A DNA stretch of 53,210 nt from Pseudomonadota bacterium (GCA_023391815.1 JAEWAF010000085.1:1-53210); one strand, 5' to 3'; numbered from the stretch's first letter, positions 41,981-51,190 are shown. Notes: generated by a model from the sequence alone, not told the origin. Numbers and translations are program-made.

Positions 41981-42959
41981 GACCGGTCGGCCGATCCTCG
42001 ACATCATCAGCTATGGCCGTGCAGGTCCGGGCAACCGGATTTCGCTGACGCCTGCCCAGATCGCACAGATCCACCGGACCGTCTCGCGAACACCTGAAGT
42101 GGTGGTCAAGGTGACGGGCGGAGGGGGTTCGACCACGGGCCGAAGTGTCAGCGCTCATTTCAGCTACATCGGCAGGCGTGGCGAGTTGGAGATCGAGACC
42201 GACGACGGCCAGCGTTTGACCGGCCGGGGAGTCGGGCGGCATCTCGTCGAGGATTGGGACTTGGATCTGGAGGAGGACCGCAAGCGGCTCGACTTGTTCG
42301 CGACGAATAGGCGAAAGGCACCGAAGCTCGTTCACAGACTAATCTTCTCCATGCCGGCCGGCACGCCGTCGCAGAAGGTACTAGCAGCTGTCCGCGACTT
42401 CGCTCGTGAGGAGTTCGGACTCAAGCACCGATACGCGATGGTGCTGCACACGGATGAGCCACACCCGCATGTGCATGTGGTCGTAAAGGCGCTTAGCGAA
42501 GATGGCAAGCGGCTCAACATTCGAAAGGCGACTCTGAGATACTGGCGGCAGGAATTCGCACGGCAGCTTCGAGCGCATGGAGTTGAGGCGAACGCTACGG
42601 AGCGGGCGGTTCGCGGGCAAAGTCGGGCGCCGAAGTTGGACTCAATTTTTAGGGCGGCGCAGAGGGGAAAGTCGACGCACATGGTCGCGCGAGTAAACGA
42701 TGTCGTGCGCGAGCTGAATGCCGGGTCTCTAGATAGATCCGGTGCCGCTCAGGTCCGGCGAACCAGGATGGACGTTATGCGCGGATGGGAAGGGGTGCGG
42801 GATCTCTTGCTCATTGAGGGGCGGCACCAGCTTGCCAGCGATGTTGCGCGATTCATCAACCAAATGCCGCCTGCGCGCACTGAGAAGGAGAGGTTGGCGC
42901 ATGAGCTTATGACGCTTGTGCGTCAGGAGCGTGAGAAAGACAGATCGCTCCTTCGCTAG
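41961..42959 (+). CDS. MobA/VirD2-type relaxase
   Basis: Relaxase of 332 residues, starting within mobC (20-base overlap) after GGGAGGCAGGCC. The metal-binding three-histidine motif is clear in AMVLHTDEPHPHVHVVVKAL near residue 160-175. The preceding segment LVHRLIFSMPAGTPSQKVLA is typical of VirD2/MobA proteins. The nicking tyrosine is probably Tyr in SAHFSYIGRRG, near residue 60. There is no helicase or primase domain and no type IV secretion or coupling protein gene in the window. The island would therefore be mobilizable with a helper element rather than self-transmissible. Confidence 0.88.
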   Translation: MRTIRLETGRPILDIISYGRAGPGNRISLTPAQIAQIHRTVSRTPEVVVKVTGGGGSTTGRSVSAHFSYIGRRGELEIETDDGQRLTGRGVGRHLVEDWDLDLEEDRKRLDLFATNRRKAPKLVHRLIFSMPAGTPSQKVLAAVRDFAREEFGLKHRYAMVLHTDEPHPHVHVVVKALSEDGKRLNIRKATLRYWRQEFARQLRAHGVEANATERAVRGQSRAPKLDSIFRAAQRGKSTHMVARVNDVVRELNAGSLDRSGAAQVRRTRMDVMRGWEGVRDLLLIEGRHQLASDVARFINQMPPARTEKERLAHELMTLVRQEREKDRSLLR

Positions 42960-43157
42960 GTGAGAGCTTTAAGGCGATTGTGGATGTTCCGATCATCGAG
43001 GATTAGGGGTGAATTTATGTTCGCAGGAATGGCGATGCGGGGGCGCTATCGACCTGAAGCGGACCTTTGCAGCGGAAGTCGAACGCGGATCTGACGTCGC
43101 TCAGAGTTCGACGCTTGGGCTACCTCCGTAAGTCCGTTTTGGTATCATTCATTCGCT

Positions 43158-44162
43158 ATGATCAATGCTGCGAACAATGGTGAGGCCGTAGCACTCGTCC
43201 TCTCCGAGATACTGAGGAAGGGGCATGACGTCTCGCTGGCGGGGACGAAGTCCATCGGAGCGGGACGGACGTTTCGCGAACTCGTGAACCTCCAGGCCAC
43301 CGTTGCGGATCCCGCCTTGAACTTGGTCCACCCCATCTTCCGGAAATTCCGACTGACCAACGCAGTGGCCCGCCTTGCCTGGATGTTAGCGGCGAGCAAT
43401 CGGGTAGAAGATATTGCCTACTACGATCCGGGTGTGCGCCGGTTCAGCGACGATGGCGTGATCGTCCCCGGTTCGGACTTCGGGCGGCGCATTCTCGCGC
43501 CGTACCCGGGAGTTAATCAGCTGCACGAGGTTATCCGGCTGCTCAAGGAAGATCGGCATACGCGTCGCGCCGTGATCGCGGTATATCAGCCCGGCGATTG
43601 CGGGCGCGATTCGCGCGACATTCCCTGTGCACTGAATGTTGCGTTTCACGTCAGGGATAGCGTTCTTTATCCCACCGTGGTAATGCGATCGAACAATGCG
43701 TGGGCCCTCCTGCCTTACAATCTTTTCGAATTCTCGGTGATCGCGGAGGTTGTGGCGTGCGAGATCGGACTGCCGCTCGGCGCTCTGACTCACATTGCAC
43801 TATCGATGCATGTCTACGAGGAAGATTTGAATGCCGCCGCCGAAACGGTGGCGCAATCTTCCAGCGCTCCCGTACTCGCGTGGTCTCCGGGAGCGATGCG
43901 GGAAGCGGGGTCGCCTCTGCCGCAGATCGAGACACTGTGCCAGTTCGAGTCTTCGATTCGGAAAGCAGGCGCTGCAGCCGACATTGTGGAGATGAAGCGG
44001 CTACTCGCACAATGCGAAACCACGTTAACACCTTATTGGCGTTCTTTTGTGCTGGTCCTCTTCTGGTTCTCAGGCTCTCGCATGGGGAATACGGAGCTCC
44101 AGAACGCCGCGCTCGAAAGGCTTGCCGCCCCATGGCGGGAGCTGTTAATCGCTCCCACCTAG
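43158..44162 (+). CDS. Thymidylate-synthase-like protein
   Basis: A 334-residue protein with the thymidylate synthase/dCMP hydroxymethylase fold. Core motifs align in order: RRAVIAVYQPGD (phosphate-binding Arg pair), RDIPCALNVAFHVRDS (nucleophile Cys157 after Pro), VVMRSNNAWALLPYNLFEF (family RSxD...GxPFN, here with Asn for Asp) and THIALSMHVYEED (family HxY). The His usually following the nucleophile is Ala, and the Asn of PYN is kept. It is much more divergent than a housekeeping ThyA, so the substrate may be another pyrimidine nucleotide. It is 32 bases upstream of the phosphoesterase gene and probably co-transcribed. Function within the island is unknown; nucleotide-targeted defence is an inference. 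Confidence 0.72.
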   Translation: MINAANNGEAVALVLSEILRKGHDVSLAGTKSIGAGRTFRELVNLQATVADPALNLVHPIFRKFRLTNAVARLAWMLAASNRVEDIAYYDPGVRRFSDDGVIVPGSDFGRRILAPYPGVNQLHEVIRLLKEDRHTRRAVIAVYQPGDCGRDSRDIPCALNVAFHVRDSVLYPTVVMRSNNAWALLPYNLFEFSVIAEVVACEIGLPLGALTHIALSMHVYEEDLNAAAETVAQSSSAPVLAWSPGAMREAGSPLPQIETLCQFESSIRKAGAAADIVEMKRLLAQCETTLTPYWRSFVLVLFWFSGSRMGNTELQNAALERLAAPWRELLIAPT

Positions 44163-44194
44163 CCACAATAGCCCGCATCGTAAAGTAGGGAAGC

Positions 44195-46348
44195 ATGCGT
44201 ATCTTGCATCTGTCCGACGTCCATTTTGGGAGATACAAAAGGAAGGGGGAGGAAGGCGAGGCGCACTTCTTTCTGGACGGCAAAAAGCCGGTTCCGTTGC
44301 AACTTGCCGAGATTCTGAACCGCGACGAGGAGTGCCGTGCCCCTGACGTGGCAGTCCTCTCGGGAGACCTCGGCGAAACCGGCGCGGCTGCGGACTACGA
44401 GCTTGCCTTTCAGTTTCTTGACGATCTGCGCACGAAGTGGAAGCAGACAATATTCGTCATAGCCCCAGGGAACCATGACGTGGAGCTGCTCGACGACAAA
44501 CTGCCGGTGGAAACGCGGCAAGACCCTTTCATCGATCTGCTGAAGAGATTTTATGGTGACCGCTTCAACGTACTCTATCCGCTGTTCGCCCGCGGCAAGC
44601 CGGAGGAGCGGCGACAGAATCTGATCTCGATCGAGGCCAGTAGAAACGATTTGGTGGTCGTAAGCATCAATTCCGCAGCATCGCTCAATACGCTGAGCGA
44701 TCCCATTTTCGTAAAGGGCGACGTGCTCAGCCGGATCTCGGATACTCTGAAGGAGATTGACAAGGACCGGAATCGGCTGCGGATATTCGTGCTTCATCAT
44801 CACCTGTTGCCCTTCGATGACAAGATCTGGACTGACAATGCGGACGCCAGCGAAGTCAGGGAAAAGCCGGACAGCAGTATCGTCAGCAACTCCGCCCGCC
44901 TGCAGACGTGGCTTGCCGACGAGTGCTTTTGCGTCGTCCTGCACGGCCATCGTCATCAATTCCATGGTCGCGAGGATGTCCTGTGGCGAATGCGTGAAAA
45001 CCGGAATCGGACCAAGGTTGTTATCGTTGGTGCAGGCAGCGCGGGCGTGCGCAGCGCTGAAAGGCGCGATGAGCCGCTTTCGGTCAATGTGATCAAGGTA
45101 GATCGACGGAATAAAAACCAGTGGGGATTGCAGATTCTGACCGGCGCTATCTCTGAAACCGGTGGATTCCCGAAGATCACGGAGTGGCTCCCCTATTCCA
45201 CTCAGATCGGCGAAATGAGCAACTCGCGCCCGGTTTTCTTCGAAGGGGAGACGATGGCGGACTGTCATCAAGGCATTAAGGATGATCTCGCAGAACGACG
45301 GTCGCCCGTGCGAAGCTTCGTTTCGGTCGTGCAACGTGCCGAATACATCCATTGCGACACCATTTCGATCGCGGGCAAGACTCAGCCTAGAGACAACGTC
45401 GAGCGTTCGTTTACGGCGTTGCATCCCGAGTACGATAAGGACGATTCATGGAACGACTACGCGCGGATTGATCGCATACTTCGACAGATCGAGAACGCGT
45501 ACCGGATTCAGCACGGTCCGCGTCTCTTCGGCAAGATAGCGAGGTTCAGCGGCGCGAGCCGTGGACCTGAAGAAGATATGCTGCGACCGATACGATCCGC
45601 TCTTCGGGCAATCGAGTCCGGCTTGTCGACTCGCGCTTTCGTCAGTCTCTACGATCCAGACCGCGACATCGAGGGGAACAGGGATCTCCTGCCCGGGCTC
45701 ATCGGAATCCAGTTCCTGCCGGGTGTCTCGCGCGAGACGTTAGATATAGTCATGTTCTTCCGAAATCTCGAACTGTCGTTCTGGTGGGCCGTCAATATGC
45801 TGGAGGGCATCCGCTTGCTTGAATGGGCGTGCGCCGTCCTAGGTAAGGATAAACACAAGCCCGGCACGGTCACCATGATGGCATCGACGGCCGAGTGGCG
45901 TTTGGAGCCACGTCCGATGTTTGTCTCGGACTTGGATCGCATGAGCCGGGATGAGCTGTTCGCGCTCATCATCGCGTCCTACGCGGGGAGCGCCGACAAC
46001 GTAAAGATCCTCTCGGACAAGTTGAAAGAGAAGGCTGCCGATACTACCGACATCAACATCGACAGCAGCGGACTCGAGCAGATGAATCCGCTGGTGCGGG
46101 GCATCGTCAAGTTACACGGGAGTGCGGGAACTATGGGAGCGGCTGCGAATGGCTCTCCTTTTGATGAGAGCTTTGTTGCCTGTCTTGACAGCGCGATCGA
46201 GCGTAAGGCCGCGGCTCGGTCGGCCGTCAGCGACAGGCTGAAACGCGATCGTGAACTCACCCTCGCACGTAAGCAACTGGAGAGGGCCGCTTCCATCCTC
46301 GACCGGTGGCTGGCGAATGCAAGTACGGGCATCAACCCGCTAACTTGA
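44195..46348 (+). CDS. Calcineurin-like phosphoesterase fused to a degenerate TS-like domain
   Basis: A 717-residue protein. Residues 1-300 are a complete metallophosphoesterase: LHLSDVHFG (Asp8, His10), LSGDLG (Asp58), PGNHD (92-95), VLHHH (201-203) and LHGHRH (250-254). Residues about 430-600 align by eye with the neighbour's thymidylate-synthase-like core: TRAFVSLYDPDRD, LLPGLIGIQFLP, DIVMFFRNLELSFWWAVNML and MMASTAEWR. The nucleophile Cys is replaced by Gly501 and RSxD by RNLE, so this half should be catalytically dead. The last 90 residues are a charged coiled coil. It looks like a subunit that pairs with the active-type partner and adds a phosphatase/nuclease activity. No relative is known to me. 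Confidence 0.72.
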   Translation: MRILHLSDVHFGRYKRKGEEGEAHFFLDGKKPVPLQLAEILNRDEECRAPDVAVLSGDLGETGAAADYELAFQFLDDLRTKWKQTIFVIAPGNHDVELLDDKLPVETRQDPFIDLLKRFYGDRFNVLYPLFARGKPEERRQNLISIEASRNDLVVVSINSAASLNTLSDPIFVKGDVLSRISDTLKEIDKDRNRLRIFVLHHHLLPFDDKIWTDNADASEVREKPDSSIVSNSARLQTWLADECFCVVLHGHRHQFHGREDVLWRMRENRNRTKVVIVGAGSAGVRSAERRDEPLSVNVIKVDRRNKNQWGLQILTGAISETGGFPKITEWLPYSTQIGEMSNSRPVFFEGETMADCHQGIKDDLAERRSPVRSFVSVVQRAEYIHCDTISIAGKTQPRDNVERSFTALHPEYDKDDSWNDYARIDRILRQIENAYRIQHGPRLFGKIARFSGASRGPEEDMLRPIRSALRAIESGLSTRAFVSLYDPDRDIEGNRDLLPGLIGIQFLPGVSRETLDIVMFFRNLELSFWWAVNMLEGIRLLEWACAVLGKDKHKPGTVTMMASTAEWRLEPRPMFVSDLDRMSRDELFALIIASYAGSADNVKILSDKLKEKAADTTDINIDSSGLEQMNPLVRGIVKLHGSAGTMGAAANGSPFDESFVACLDSAIERKAAARSAVSDRLKRDRELTLARKQLERAASILDRWLANASTGINPLT

Positions 46349-46643
46349 TTTGCGGCGCGAAATCACGTTCCAGTTCCCAGTTCCGAGCCAGACCACCATC
46401 CTAAGACGCTGGACTTGTCCCGAGCTGTAGAGATAGTGTGATTGAGCGGAGCACATCCGCGTAAGGCGGCCCCCGCCGATGCTGGAAACATCGACGAGGG
46501 CCTAACCACAACGCCTGTAACGAGGCAGTTATGGCTTCCTTCATTATGGCGCACCCGGCGCTTGCGCGGGTATGTGCGCGCGTATCTGACAAAACAAACG
46601 GCTTTGTCGAGCCCCACCGAAGTTCAACGGGTAGGGCGCGGCC
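46349..46643. other. Gap after the phosphoesterase gene
   Basis: About 295 bases. It has no supported gene, repeat or clear terminator hairpin. It separates the TS/phosphoesterase pair from three small genes. Confidence 0.35.
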
Positions 46644-46754
46644 ATGAACCGGTGGCGAGAATGCGTTCCCAAGTACTCGCCGATATCTCCTAACTATCGT
46701 TCAGGCCAGCTCAGTTTACGGACCAATGCGTCTCGCGCGAGGCACAAGCTATGA
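46644..46754 (+). CDS. Possible 36-codon upstream ORF
   Basis: A short frame begins at an ATG preceded by GTAGGGCGCGGCC and ends with a TGA that overlaps the next start codon by ATGA. The product is basic (MNRWRECVPKYSPISPNYR ...) with no recognisable motif. The ATGA overlap suggests a translationally coupled leader, but the frame is short enough to arise by chance. Confidence 0.22.
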   Translation: MNRWRECVPKYSPISPNYRSGQLSLRTNASRARHKL

Positions 46755-47098
46755 CCCGCGCGAGCCGCGAAGACATGGTCGTTCTCAGCATGGGCCTCAA
46801 CACGCTGCTCGCCAGCGTGCGGCAGACCGAGGCGTGGTCTCGATCCCAGGGTGACGTAGCGTCACTCCGGCGCACCCGCCTTCTGATCCACGCGATCCTC
46901 CTAACCCGCAGCAAGTTCTTCGCAAGCTCAACCGCTGGCGAAGCGAACGACGACGTCACCGAAGCGCTCTTCGTCGCTGACGGCCTTCGCGACGCCGCTC
47001 AGCAATGTCACGAAGGGCAGGCGGCTCTCCACGAACGACTAATCGGTGGTGCCGAAGCCATCGAGCGGTTGTGTAGCTCACCGCTCCGCAAGAGGTAA
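46751..47098 (+). CDS. Small hypothetical protein
   Basis: A 115-residue, largely helical protein of unknown family, with GAGG nine bases before the ATG. It contains no cysteine pattern or membrane helix except one Cys in AAQQCHEG. It is followed six bases later by another small gene, so the three genes to 47857 look like one operon. Confidence 0.5.
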   Translation: MTRASREDMVVLSMGLNTLLASVRQTEAWSRSQGDVASLRRTRLLIHAILLTRSKFFASSTAGEANDDVTEALFVADGLRDAAQQCHEGQAALHERLIGGAEAIERLCSSPLRKR

Positions 47099-47104
47099 CA
47101 ACTC

Positions 47105-47404
47105 ATGGCGGAGAAGGAAACATACGAATCACTTCCCGCCAGCCGCTCTCTCGAAGAACTCATCGAAGCGGAGCGCGCCAACCTCATGCAGGTTCAGGGC
47201 ATGGCCAGGGTTTTGTATGACGTCTTGCTGTACTCCGATGACGATGATGCAACGATGCACGCCGACGTTGCCGAGCTCATCGCGAGGCTGATCAAAGAAT
47301 CGGTCGAAGCGCTCGAGAAGATCATCAAGCGCTTTAGGGCCGGCGAGTTCGGCCCGCCGCCGAACAAGACATCGGACGACGTTGGCTCCGGAAGTTCGAC
47401 GTAG
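47105..47404 (+). CDS. Small acidic hypothetical protein
   Basis: A 99-residue helical, acidic protein with AAGAGG about ten bases before its ATG. It has an acidic patch (LLYSDDDDATMHADVAEL) and a low-complexity C-terminus. No family recognised. Its place beside an XRE gene is compatible with a small regulator or antitoxin, but nothing in the sequence shows that. Confidence 0.5.
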   Translation: MAEKETYESLPASRSLEELIEAERANLMQVQGMARVLYDVLLYSDDDDATMHADVAELIARLIKESVEALEKIIKRFRAGEFGPPPNKTSDDVGSGSST

Positions 47405-47422
47405 AGCGGGCAGGGCGCGCAC

Positions 47423-47857
47423 GTGAGCGACACTCAACCCGCATCACCGAAGTCGCCGCAGATCAAAAAAGAAAGTCGCGCCTATTTCACTGCGCTAGGC
47501 AAGCGCGTCACGCAGTTGCGCAAGTCACGAGGGATGACGCAAGCGGAGCTGGCCCGCGCGCTCGGTGTTTCTCAGCAGGCGGTGTTTGCTTACGAGATCG
47601 GGGACAGGCGGATTTCCGTCCTTGTGCTCGAACGGCTCGCGAGGCTGTTCCGCCTCAACATCGACCAGTTCCTCGGCTTCGCTCCAGAGCCGCCGGTCAG
47701 GAAGCGCCGGCTCTCGCCGAGAGCGATGCGCCATGCGGAGCGCCTCCAGGCCCTCTCTAAAACGCAGCAGCGCTTCATCGTCCGGATCCTCGACGTGCTC
47801 GAGGAGCACAATAAGAACAGCGGCAAGGCCGGCGCCGCGCCGCAGGCGCGGCATTAA
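47423..47857 (+). CDS. XRE-family transcriptional regulator
   Basis: A 144-residue protein. Residues about 25-80 are a Cro/CI-type helix-turn-helix (LGKRVTQLRKSRGMTQAELA, ALGVSQQAVFAYEIGDRRIS, LERLARLFRLNIDQFLG). The C-terminal tail is basic and helical, without a protease or sensor domain. The start is a GTG with GGGC-type purines upstream. Such regulators commonly control excision, transfer or toxin genes on integrative elements; this one probably regulates the small operon it closes. Confidence 0.82.
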   Translation: MSDTQPASPKSPQIKKESRAYFTALGKRVTQLRKSRGMTQAELARALGVSQQAVFAYEIGDRRISVLVLERLARLFRLNIDQFLGFAPEPPVRKRRLSPRAMRHAERLQALSKTQQRFIVRILDVLEEHNKNSGKAGAAPQARH

Positions 47858-47985
47858 CTGAAGCTGATCTGGTGGGGCGAAGTTTGCGCAGATCGCGCGA
47901 AAACGCCGAACACCCCACTCGCACCCCGAGCAGAGTTGCGCCGGAACCCCAGCGCCAATCCTAGAAAAAAATCGAATGATTTGAA

Positions 47986-48062
<77 letters not shown>

Positions 48063-48127
48063 AAGATCCGATCACGCGGCCTCAATCAAAGTAAACCCCT
48101 CCGGGGCCTACCTCCGCGAGCGCCTGA

Positions 48128-49096
48128 CTAGTAAGTACGCTCAACCGCGAAATCAGCGAGTTCGCGCAAGGCTTGCTTATACGCCGAGTCGGGCAATACG
48201 GCGATTGCGTCGATGGCGAGGGCGGCCTCCCGCCGCGCGAGCCGCGCAGTGTACGCAAGGCCCCCAGTAGATTCAATTGCGGCGGTGATTTCTGAAAGGC
48301 GGTCGATGCTGCCTTCCTCGATACTGCGCCGGATCAGCGCCCGTTGGTCCTCGCTGCCCGTCCGGAGCGCATATATAAGTGGGAGGGTGGGCTTGCCTTC
48401 GGCGAGGTCGTCGCCGAGGTTCTTGCCGAGAGCCTCACTGTTTGACTGGTAATCCAGTACGTCATCGACCAGCTGGAACGCAGTGCCAAGGTGGCGCCCG
48501 TAGGCCGCCATCGCGGATTCAACGGCAGCTGAGGCACCGGCCAGGAGCGCGGCGATCTGCGCGCCGGCCTCGAAAAGCTTGGCGGTCTTCCGATAAATGA
48601 CCTCGAAATACCGCTGCTCGGTGGTGTCCGGGTCGTTGGCGTTCAGGAGTTGCAGCACCTCGCCCTCGGCGATCTTGTTGGTGGCGCTGGCCATCACCGC
48701 CATGATCCGCATGCTTTCGAGCGAGACCATCATCTCGAACGAGCGCGAGTAGACGTAATCACCCACCAGCACGCTAGCTTCGTTGCCCCACACTTCGTTG
48801 GCGGTGTCGCGGCCCCGGCGGAGTTTGGAGCCGTCGACCACGTCGTCGTGGAGCAGGGTGGCCGTGTGAATGAATTCGATGATGGCGGCTGCCTCGGAAT
48901 GGCGCTGGCCGCGATAGCCGCAGGCACGGGCGACCATCACGACCAACAGCGGGCGCAGGCGTTTGCCGCCGCTGCCGACGATGTATTCGGCGATCTGGTT
49001 GACCAGGACCACATCGCTGGCGAGGCGGTTGCGGATGACCGCGTCGACCTGTCGCAGGTCATCCTCGACCAGCGCTTTGACGGACTCGAAGCTCAT
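48128..49096 (-). CDS. ispB: Octaprenyl diphosphate synthase
   Basis: Trans-prenyltransferase of 322 residues that builds the polyprenyl side chain of ubiquinone by adding isopentenyl diphosphate units. The substrate-binding aspartate motifs are both present: HTATLLHDDVVDGSKLRRG and FQLVDDVLDYQSNSEALGKN, and the N-terminal GGKRLRP is intact. Length matches E. coli IspB. I chose the ATG at 49096; a TTG three codons upstream is also possible. It is divergent from rplU, the usual gammaproteobacterial order. Confidence 0.95.
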   Translation of the reverse strand: MSFESVKALVEDDLRQVDAVIRNRLASDVVLVNQIAEYIVGSGGKRLRPLLVVMVARACGYRGQRHSEAAAIIEFIHTATLLHDDVVDGSKLRRGRDTANEVWGNEASVLVGDYVYSRSFEMMVSLESMRIMAVMASATNKIAEGEVLQLLNANDPDTTEQRYFEVIYRKTAKLFEAGAQIAALLAGASAAVESAMAAYGRHLGTAFQLVDDVLDYQSNSEALGKNLGDDLAEGKPTLPLIYALRTGSEDQRALIRRSIEEGSIDRLSEITAAIESTGGLAYTARLARREAALAIDAIAVLPDSAYKQALRELADFAVERTY

Positions 49097-49322
49097 GGAT
49101 TCCAAAGGGAAATAACCGACGGCGAATGGTAGCCCATCAGGGGCGCAAGCTGTCGCATGTCGCAGACTTAGTTGTTTTCACAGTCGTCACGAGGCGCTGA
49201 AACGAATGAAATTCGCACGTAAACCGCCGCTCGGGCCGCGGGGAGCATGCGACGAATGCCGACGCGAACCTGGTCCAAGGGGCGTTTCGCCGTAGTTTTT
49301 ACCTCGGATGCGGCTTCGGCTG

Positions 49323-49351
49323 TTGCCTAGAGCCCGTCCGCTCCGTACACT
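49323..49351 (+). promoter_or_regulatory. Promoter of rplU-rpmA
   Basis: A -35 TTGCCT and -10 TACACT spaced by 17 bases predict a start near 49358 and a leader of about 47 bases before rplU. The rest of the 308-base divergent region between ispB and rplU shows no RNA structure that I can name. Confidence 0.5.
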
Positions 49352-49404
49352 TCACGCCCTTTTCCGCCGGGGTGTCTCCCGGCCCCCGGAGCATTGGGTC
49401 AATC

Positions 49405-49719
49405 ATGTACGCCGTCATTTCCACGGGTGGTAAGCAGTATCGCGTCAGCGAAGGCCAGGTCGTGCGCGTCGAGAAGCTCGATGCCGAGGCCGGTGCCAAT
49501 GTCGAGTTCGACAAGGTGCTGCTGGTCGGCTCGGGCGATCAGGTCAAGATCGGCTCGCCGTTCCTGAGCGGCGGCAAGGTGACGGGCACCGTGCAGAGCC
49601 ACGGCAAGGGCGATAAGAAAGTCATCGTCAAATTCCGTCGCCGCAAGCACTACCTTCGCCAGGGCACGCATCGCCAGCCCTTCACCGAAGTGAAGGTCAC
49701 CGGCATCGTCGGCGGCTAA
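49405..49719 (+). CDS. rplU: 50S ribosomal protein L21
   Basis: L21, 104 residues, binds 23S rRNA in the large subunit. The sequence is typical (MYAVISTGGKQYRVSEGQ at the start, KVIVKFRRRKHYLRQGTHRQ and the C-terminal VTGIVGG). The frame is open 11 codons further upstream, but the ATG before YAVI is the conserved start. It is 27 bases before rpmA in the usual two-gene operon. Confidence 0.98.
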   Translation: MYAVISTGGKQYRVSEGQVVRVEKLDAEAGANVEFDKVLLVGSGDQVKIGSPFLSGGKVTGTVQSHGKGDKKVIVKFRRRKHYLRQGTHRQPFTEVKVTGIVGG

Positions 49720-49746
49720 TCCTTTTAATTTCGGAGCGCACACGCC

Positions 49747-50007
49747 ATGGCACATAAAAAGGCAGGCGGCAGTACCAAGAACGGCCGCGATTCAGAAAGC
49801 AAACGACTTGGTATCAAGAAGTTCGGCGGTGAGCACGTGCTCGCCGGCAACATCATCGTCCGTCAGCGCGGCACGCAGTATCGCGCCGGTGACGGCGTCG
49901 GTACCGGCACGGACTACACGCTGTTCGCGAAGACCGAAGGTCGCGTCGTGTTCCGTAAGCGCGGCATCGAGCAGAAGACGTTCGTGAGCGTCGTCGCGGC
50001 CGAGTAA
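49747..50007 (+). CDS. rpmA: 50S ribosomal protein L27
   Basis: L27, 86 residues, whose N-terminal tail reaches the peptidyl-transferase centre. It begins MAHKKAGGSTKNGRDSESKR, the gammaproteobacterial form without the cleavable N-terminal extension of Firmicutes, and has IVRQRGTQYRAGDGVG. Co-transcribed with rplU and followed by a strong terminator. Confidence 0.98.
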   Translation: MAHKKAGGSTKNGRDSESKRLGIKKFGGEHVLAGNIIVRQRGTQYRAGDGVGTGTDYTLFAKTEGRVVFRKRGIEQKTFVSVVAAE

Positions 50008-50032
50008 TCGCGACTGCTTTCGCAAGACCGAG

Positions 50033-50064
50033 AGAGCCCCGGCCCGCGCCGGGGCTCTTTTTTT
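50033..50064 (+). terminator. Terminator after rpmA
   Basis: AGAGCCCCGG pairs with CCGGGGCTCT over a 6-base loop and runs into seven T. A textbook factor-independent terminator 25 bases after the rpmA stop, separating it from obgE. Confidence 0.92.
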
Positions 50065-50093
50065 AAGCCCGCCGCGCACCCAAACTAGCAAAC

Positions 50094-51131
50094 ATGCGTT
50101 TCGTCGACGAAGCCACCATCAAGGTTCAAGCCGGTAACGGCGGGCGCGGCGCGGTCAGCTTCCGTCGCGAGAAGTTCATTCCGTTCGGCGGCCCCGATGG
50201 CGGTGACGGCGGCAAGGGCGCGGACATCTATCTCGTCGGTAAAGCGGGCATCAACACGCTCGCCGACTTCCGCTACAACCGCAGCTTCCGCGCGCCGCAT
50301 GGCACGGCGGGTTCCAGCAAAGACTGTACGGGCGCGGGTGGCACAGACCTCGAGGTCGAAGTGCCGATCGGCACCACCATCGTCGACGTCGACACCGAGG
50401 AAGAATTGGGCGACGTGACCGAGCCTGGTCAGCGGCTCCTGGTCGCGAAGGGCGGCAAGGGCGGCTGGGGCAATGCTCGCTTCAAGACCAGCACGAATCG
50501 CACGCCGCGTAAGGCCATGCCGGGCCTGCCGGGCGAGAAGCGCGACCTTCGGCTCGAGCTGAAGGTCATGGCGGACATCGGCTTGCTGGGATTGCCGAAC
50601 GCGGGCAAGTCCACGCTCATCCGTGCGGTTTCGGCGGCGAAGCCGAAAGTTGCGGACTATCCGTTCACGACGCTGCACCCGAATCTCGGTGTCGTGCGCG
50701 TTGGTGTCCATCGCAGCTTCGTCATGGCCGACATCCCGGGTTTGATCGAGGGCGCGGCCGAAGGCGCGGGCCTCGGCATTCAGTTCCTGAAACACCTCCA
50801 GCGCACTCGAGTGCTCCTGCACCTCATCGATGTGAGCCCGCCGGACCCGGACGCCGATCCGGTCAAGGACGCACGCGCGATCGTGGCGGAATTGAAGAAG
50901 TTCAGCGCGGACTTGGAGAAGAAGGAGCGATGGCTGGTGCTGAACAAGGTGGACCTGTTGCCCGAGAATCAGGCGGACAAGGTCTGCAAGGACATCGTGC
51001 GTCGGCTGCGCTGGAAGGGCCCGGTGTATAGGATCTCGGGGCTCGCGCACCAGGGTACGGAGGAGCTGTGCGAGTCCATCATGAAACGGCTGGAAGAGAT
51101 CGACGCGCCGCGCGAAGTGGAGGCCGGCTAG
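50094..51131 (+). CDS. obgE: Obg family GTPase
   Basis: Essential GTPase of 345 residues linked to 50S subunit maturation and stress signalling. The glycine-rich Obg fold covers about 1-158 (MRFVDEATIKVQAGNGGRGA, GPDGGDGGKGADIYLV). The G domain has G1 GLPNAGKSTLI, the DIPGLIEGA of G3 and NKVDLLP of G4. As in other short Obg proteins, there is no extended acidic C-terminal domain. The gene lies 86 bases after rpmA and probably has its own promoter, because a terminator intervenes. Confidence 0.97.
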   Translation: MRFVDEATIKVQAGNGGRGAVSFRREKFIPFGGPDGGDGGKGADIYLVGKAGINTLADFRYNRSFRAPHGTAGSSKDCTGAGGTDLEVEVPIGTTIVDVDTEEELGDVTEPGQRLLVAKGGKGGWGNARFKTSTNRTPRKAMPGLPGEKRDLRLELKVMADIGLLGLPNAGKSTLIRAVSAAKPKVADYPFTTLHPNLGVVRVGVHRSFVMADIPGLIEGAAEGAGLGIQFLKHLQRTRVLLHLIDVSPPDPDADPVKDARAIVAELKKFSADLEKKERWLVLNKVDLLPENQADKVCKDIVRRLRWKGPVYRISGLAHQGTEELCESIMKRLEEIDAPREVEAG

Positions 51132-51158
51132 CGCCAGCCATCGATAGAAAGCCACAAA

Positions 51159-51190
51159 TAAAAAAGCCGGGCAAAGCCCGGCTTTTCTTT
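51159..51190. terminator. Bidirectional terminator between obgE and rpsT
   Basis: AGCCGGGC and GCCCGGCT form an 8-bp stem with an AAA loop, flanked by a run of A on the left and TTTTCTTT on the right. It can end transcription from both convergent genes. Confidence 0.9.

Noticed and set aside
43158..44162. Housekeeping thyA
   Set aside because: The TS fold is clear, but key residues (after the nucleophile and in RSxD) differ and it sits in a mobile island, so I did not use the gene symbol.
44159..45424. Open frame of 421 codons antisense to the phosphoesterase gene
   Set aside because: The sense frame contains every metallophosphoesterase motif; the antisense protein has none.
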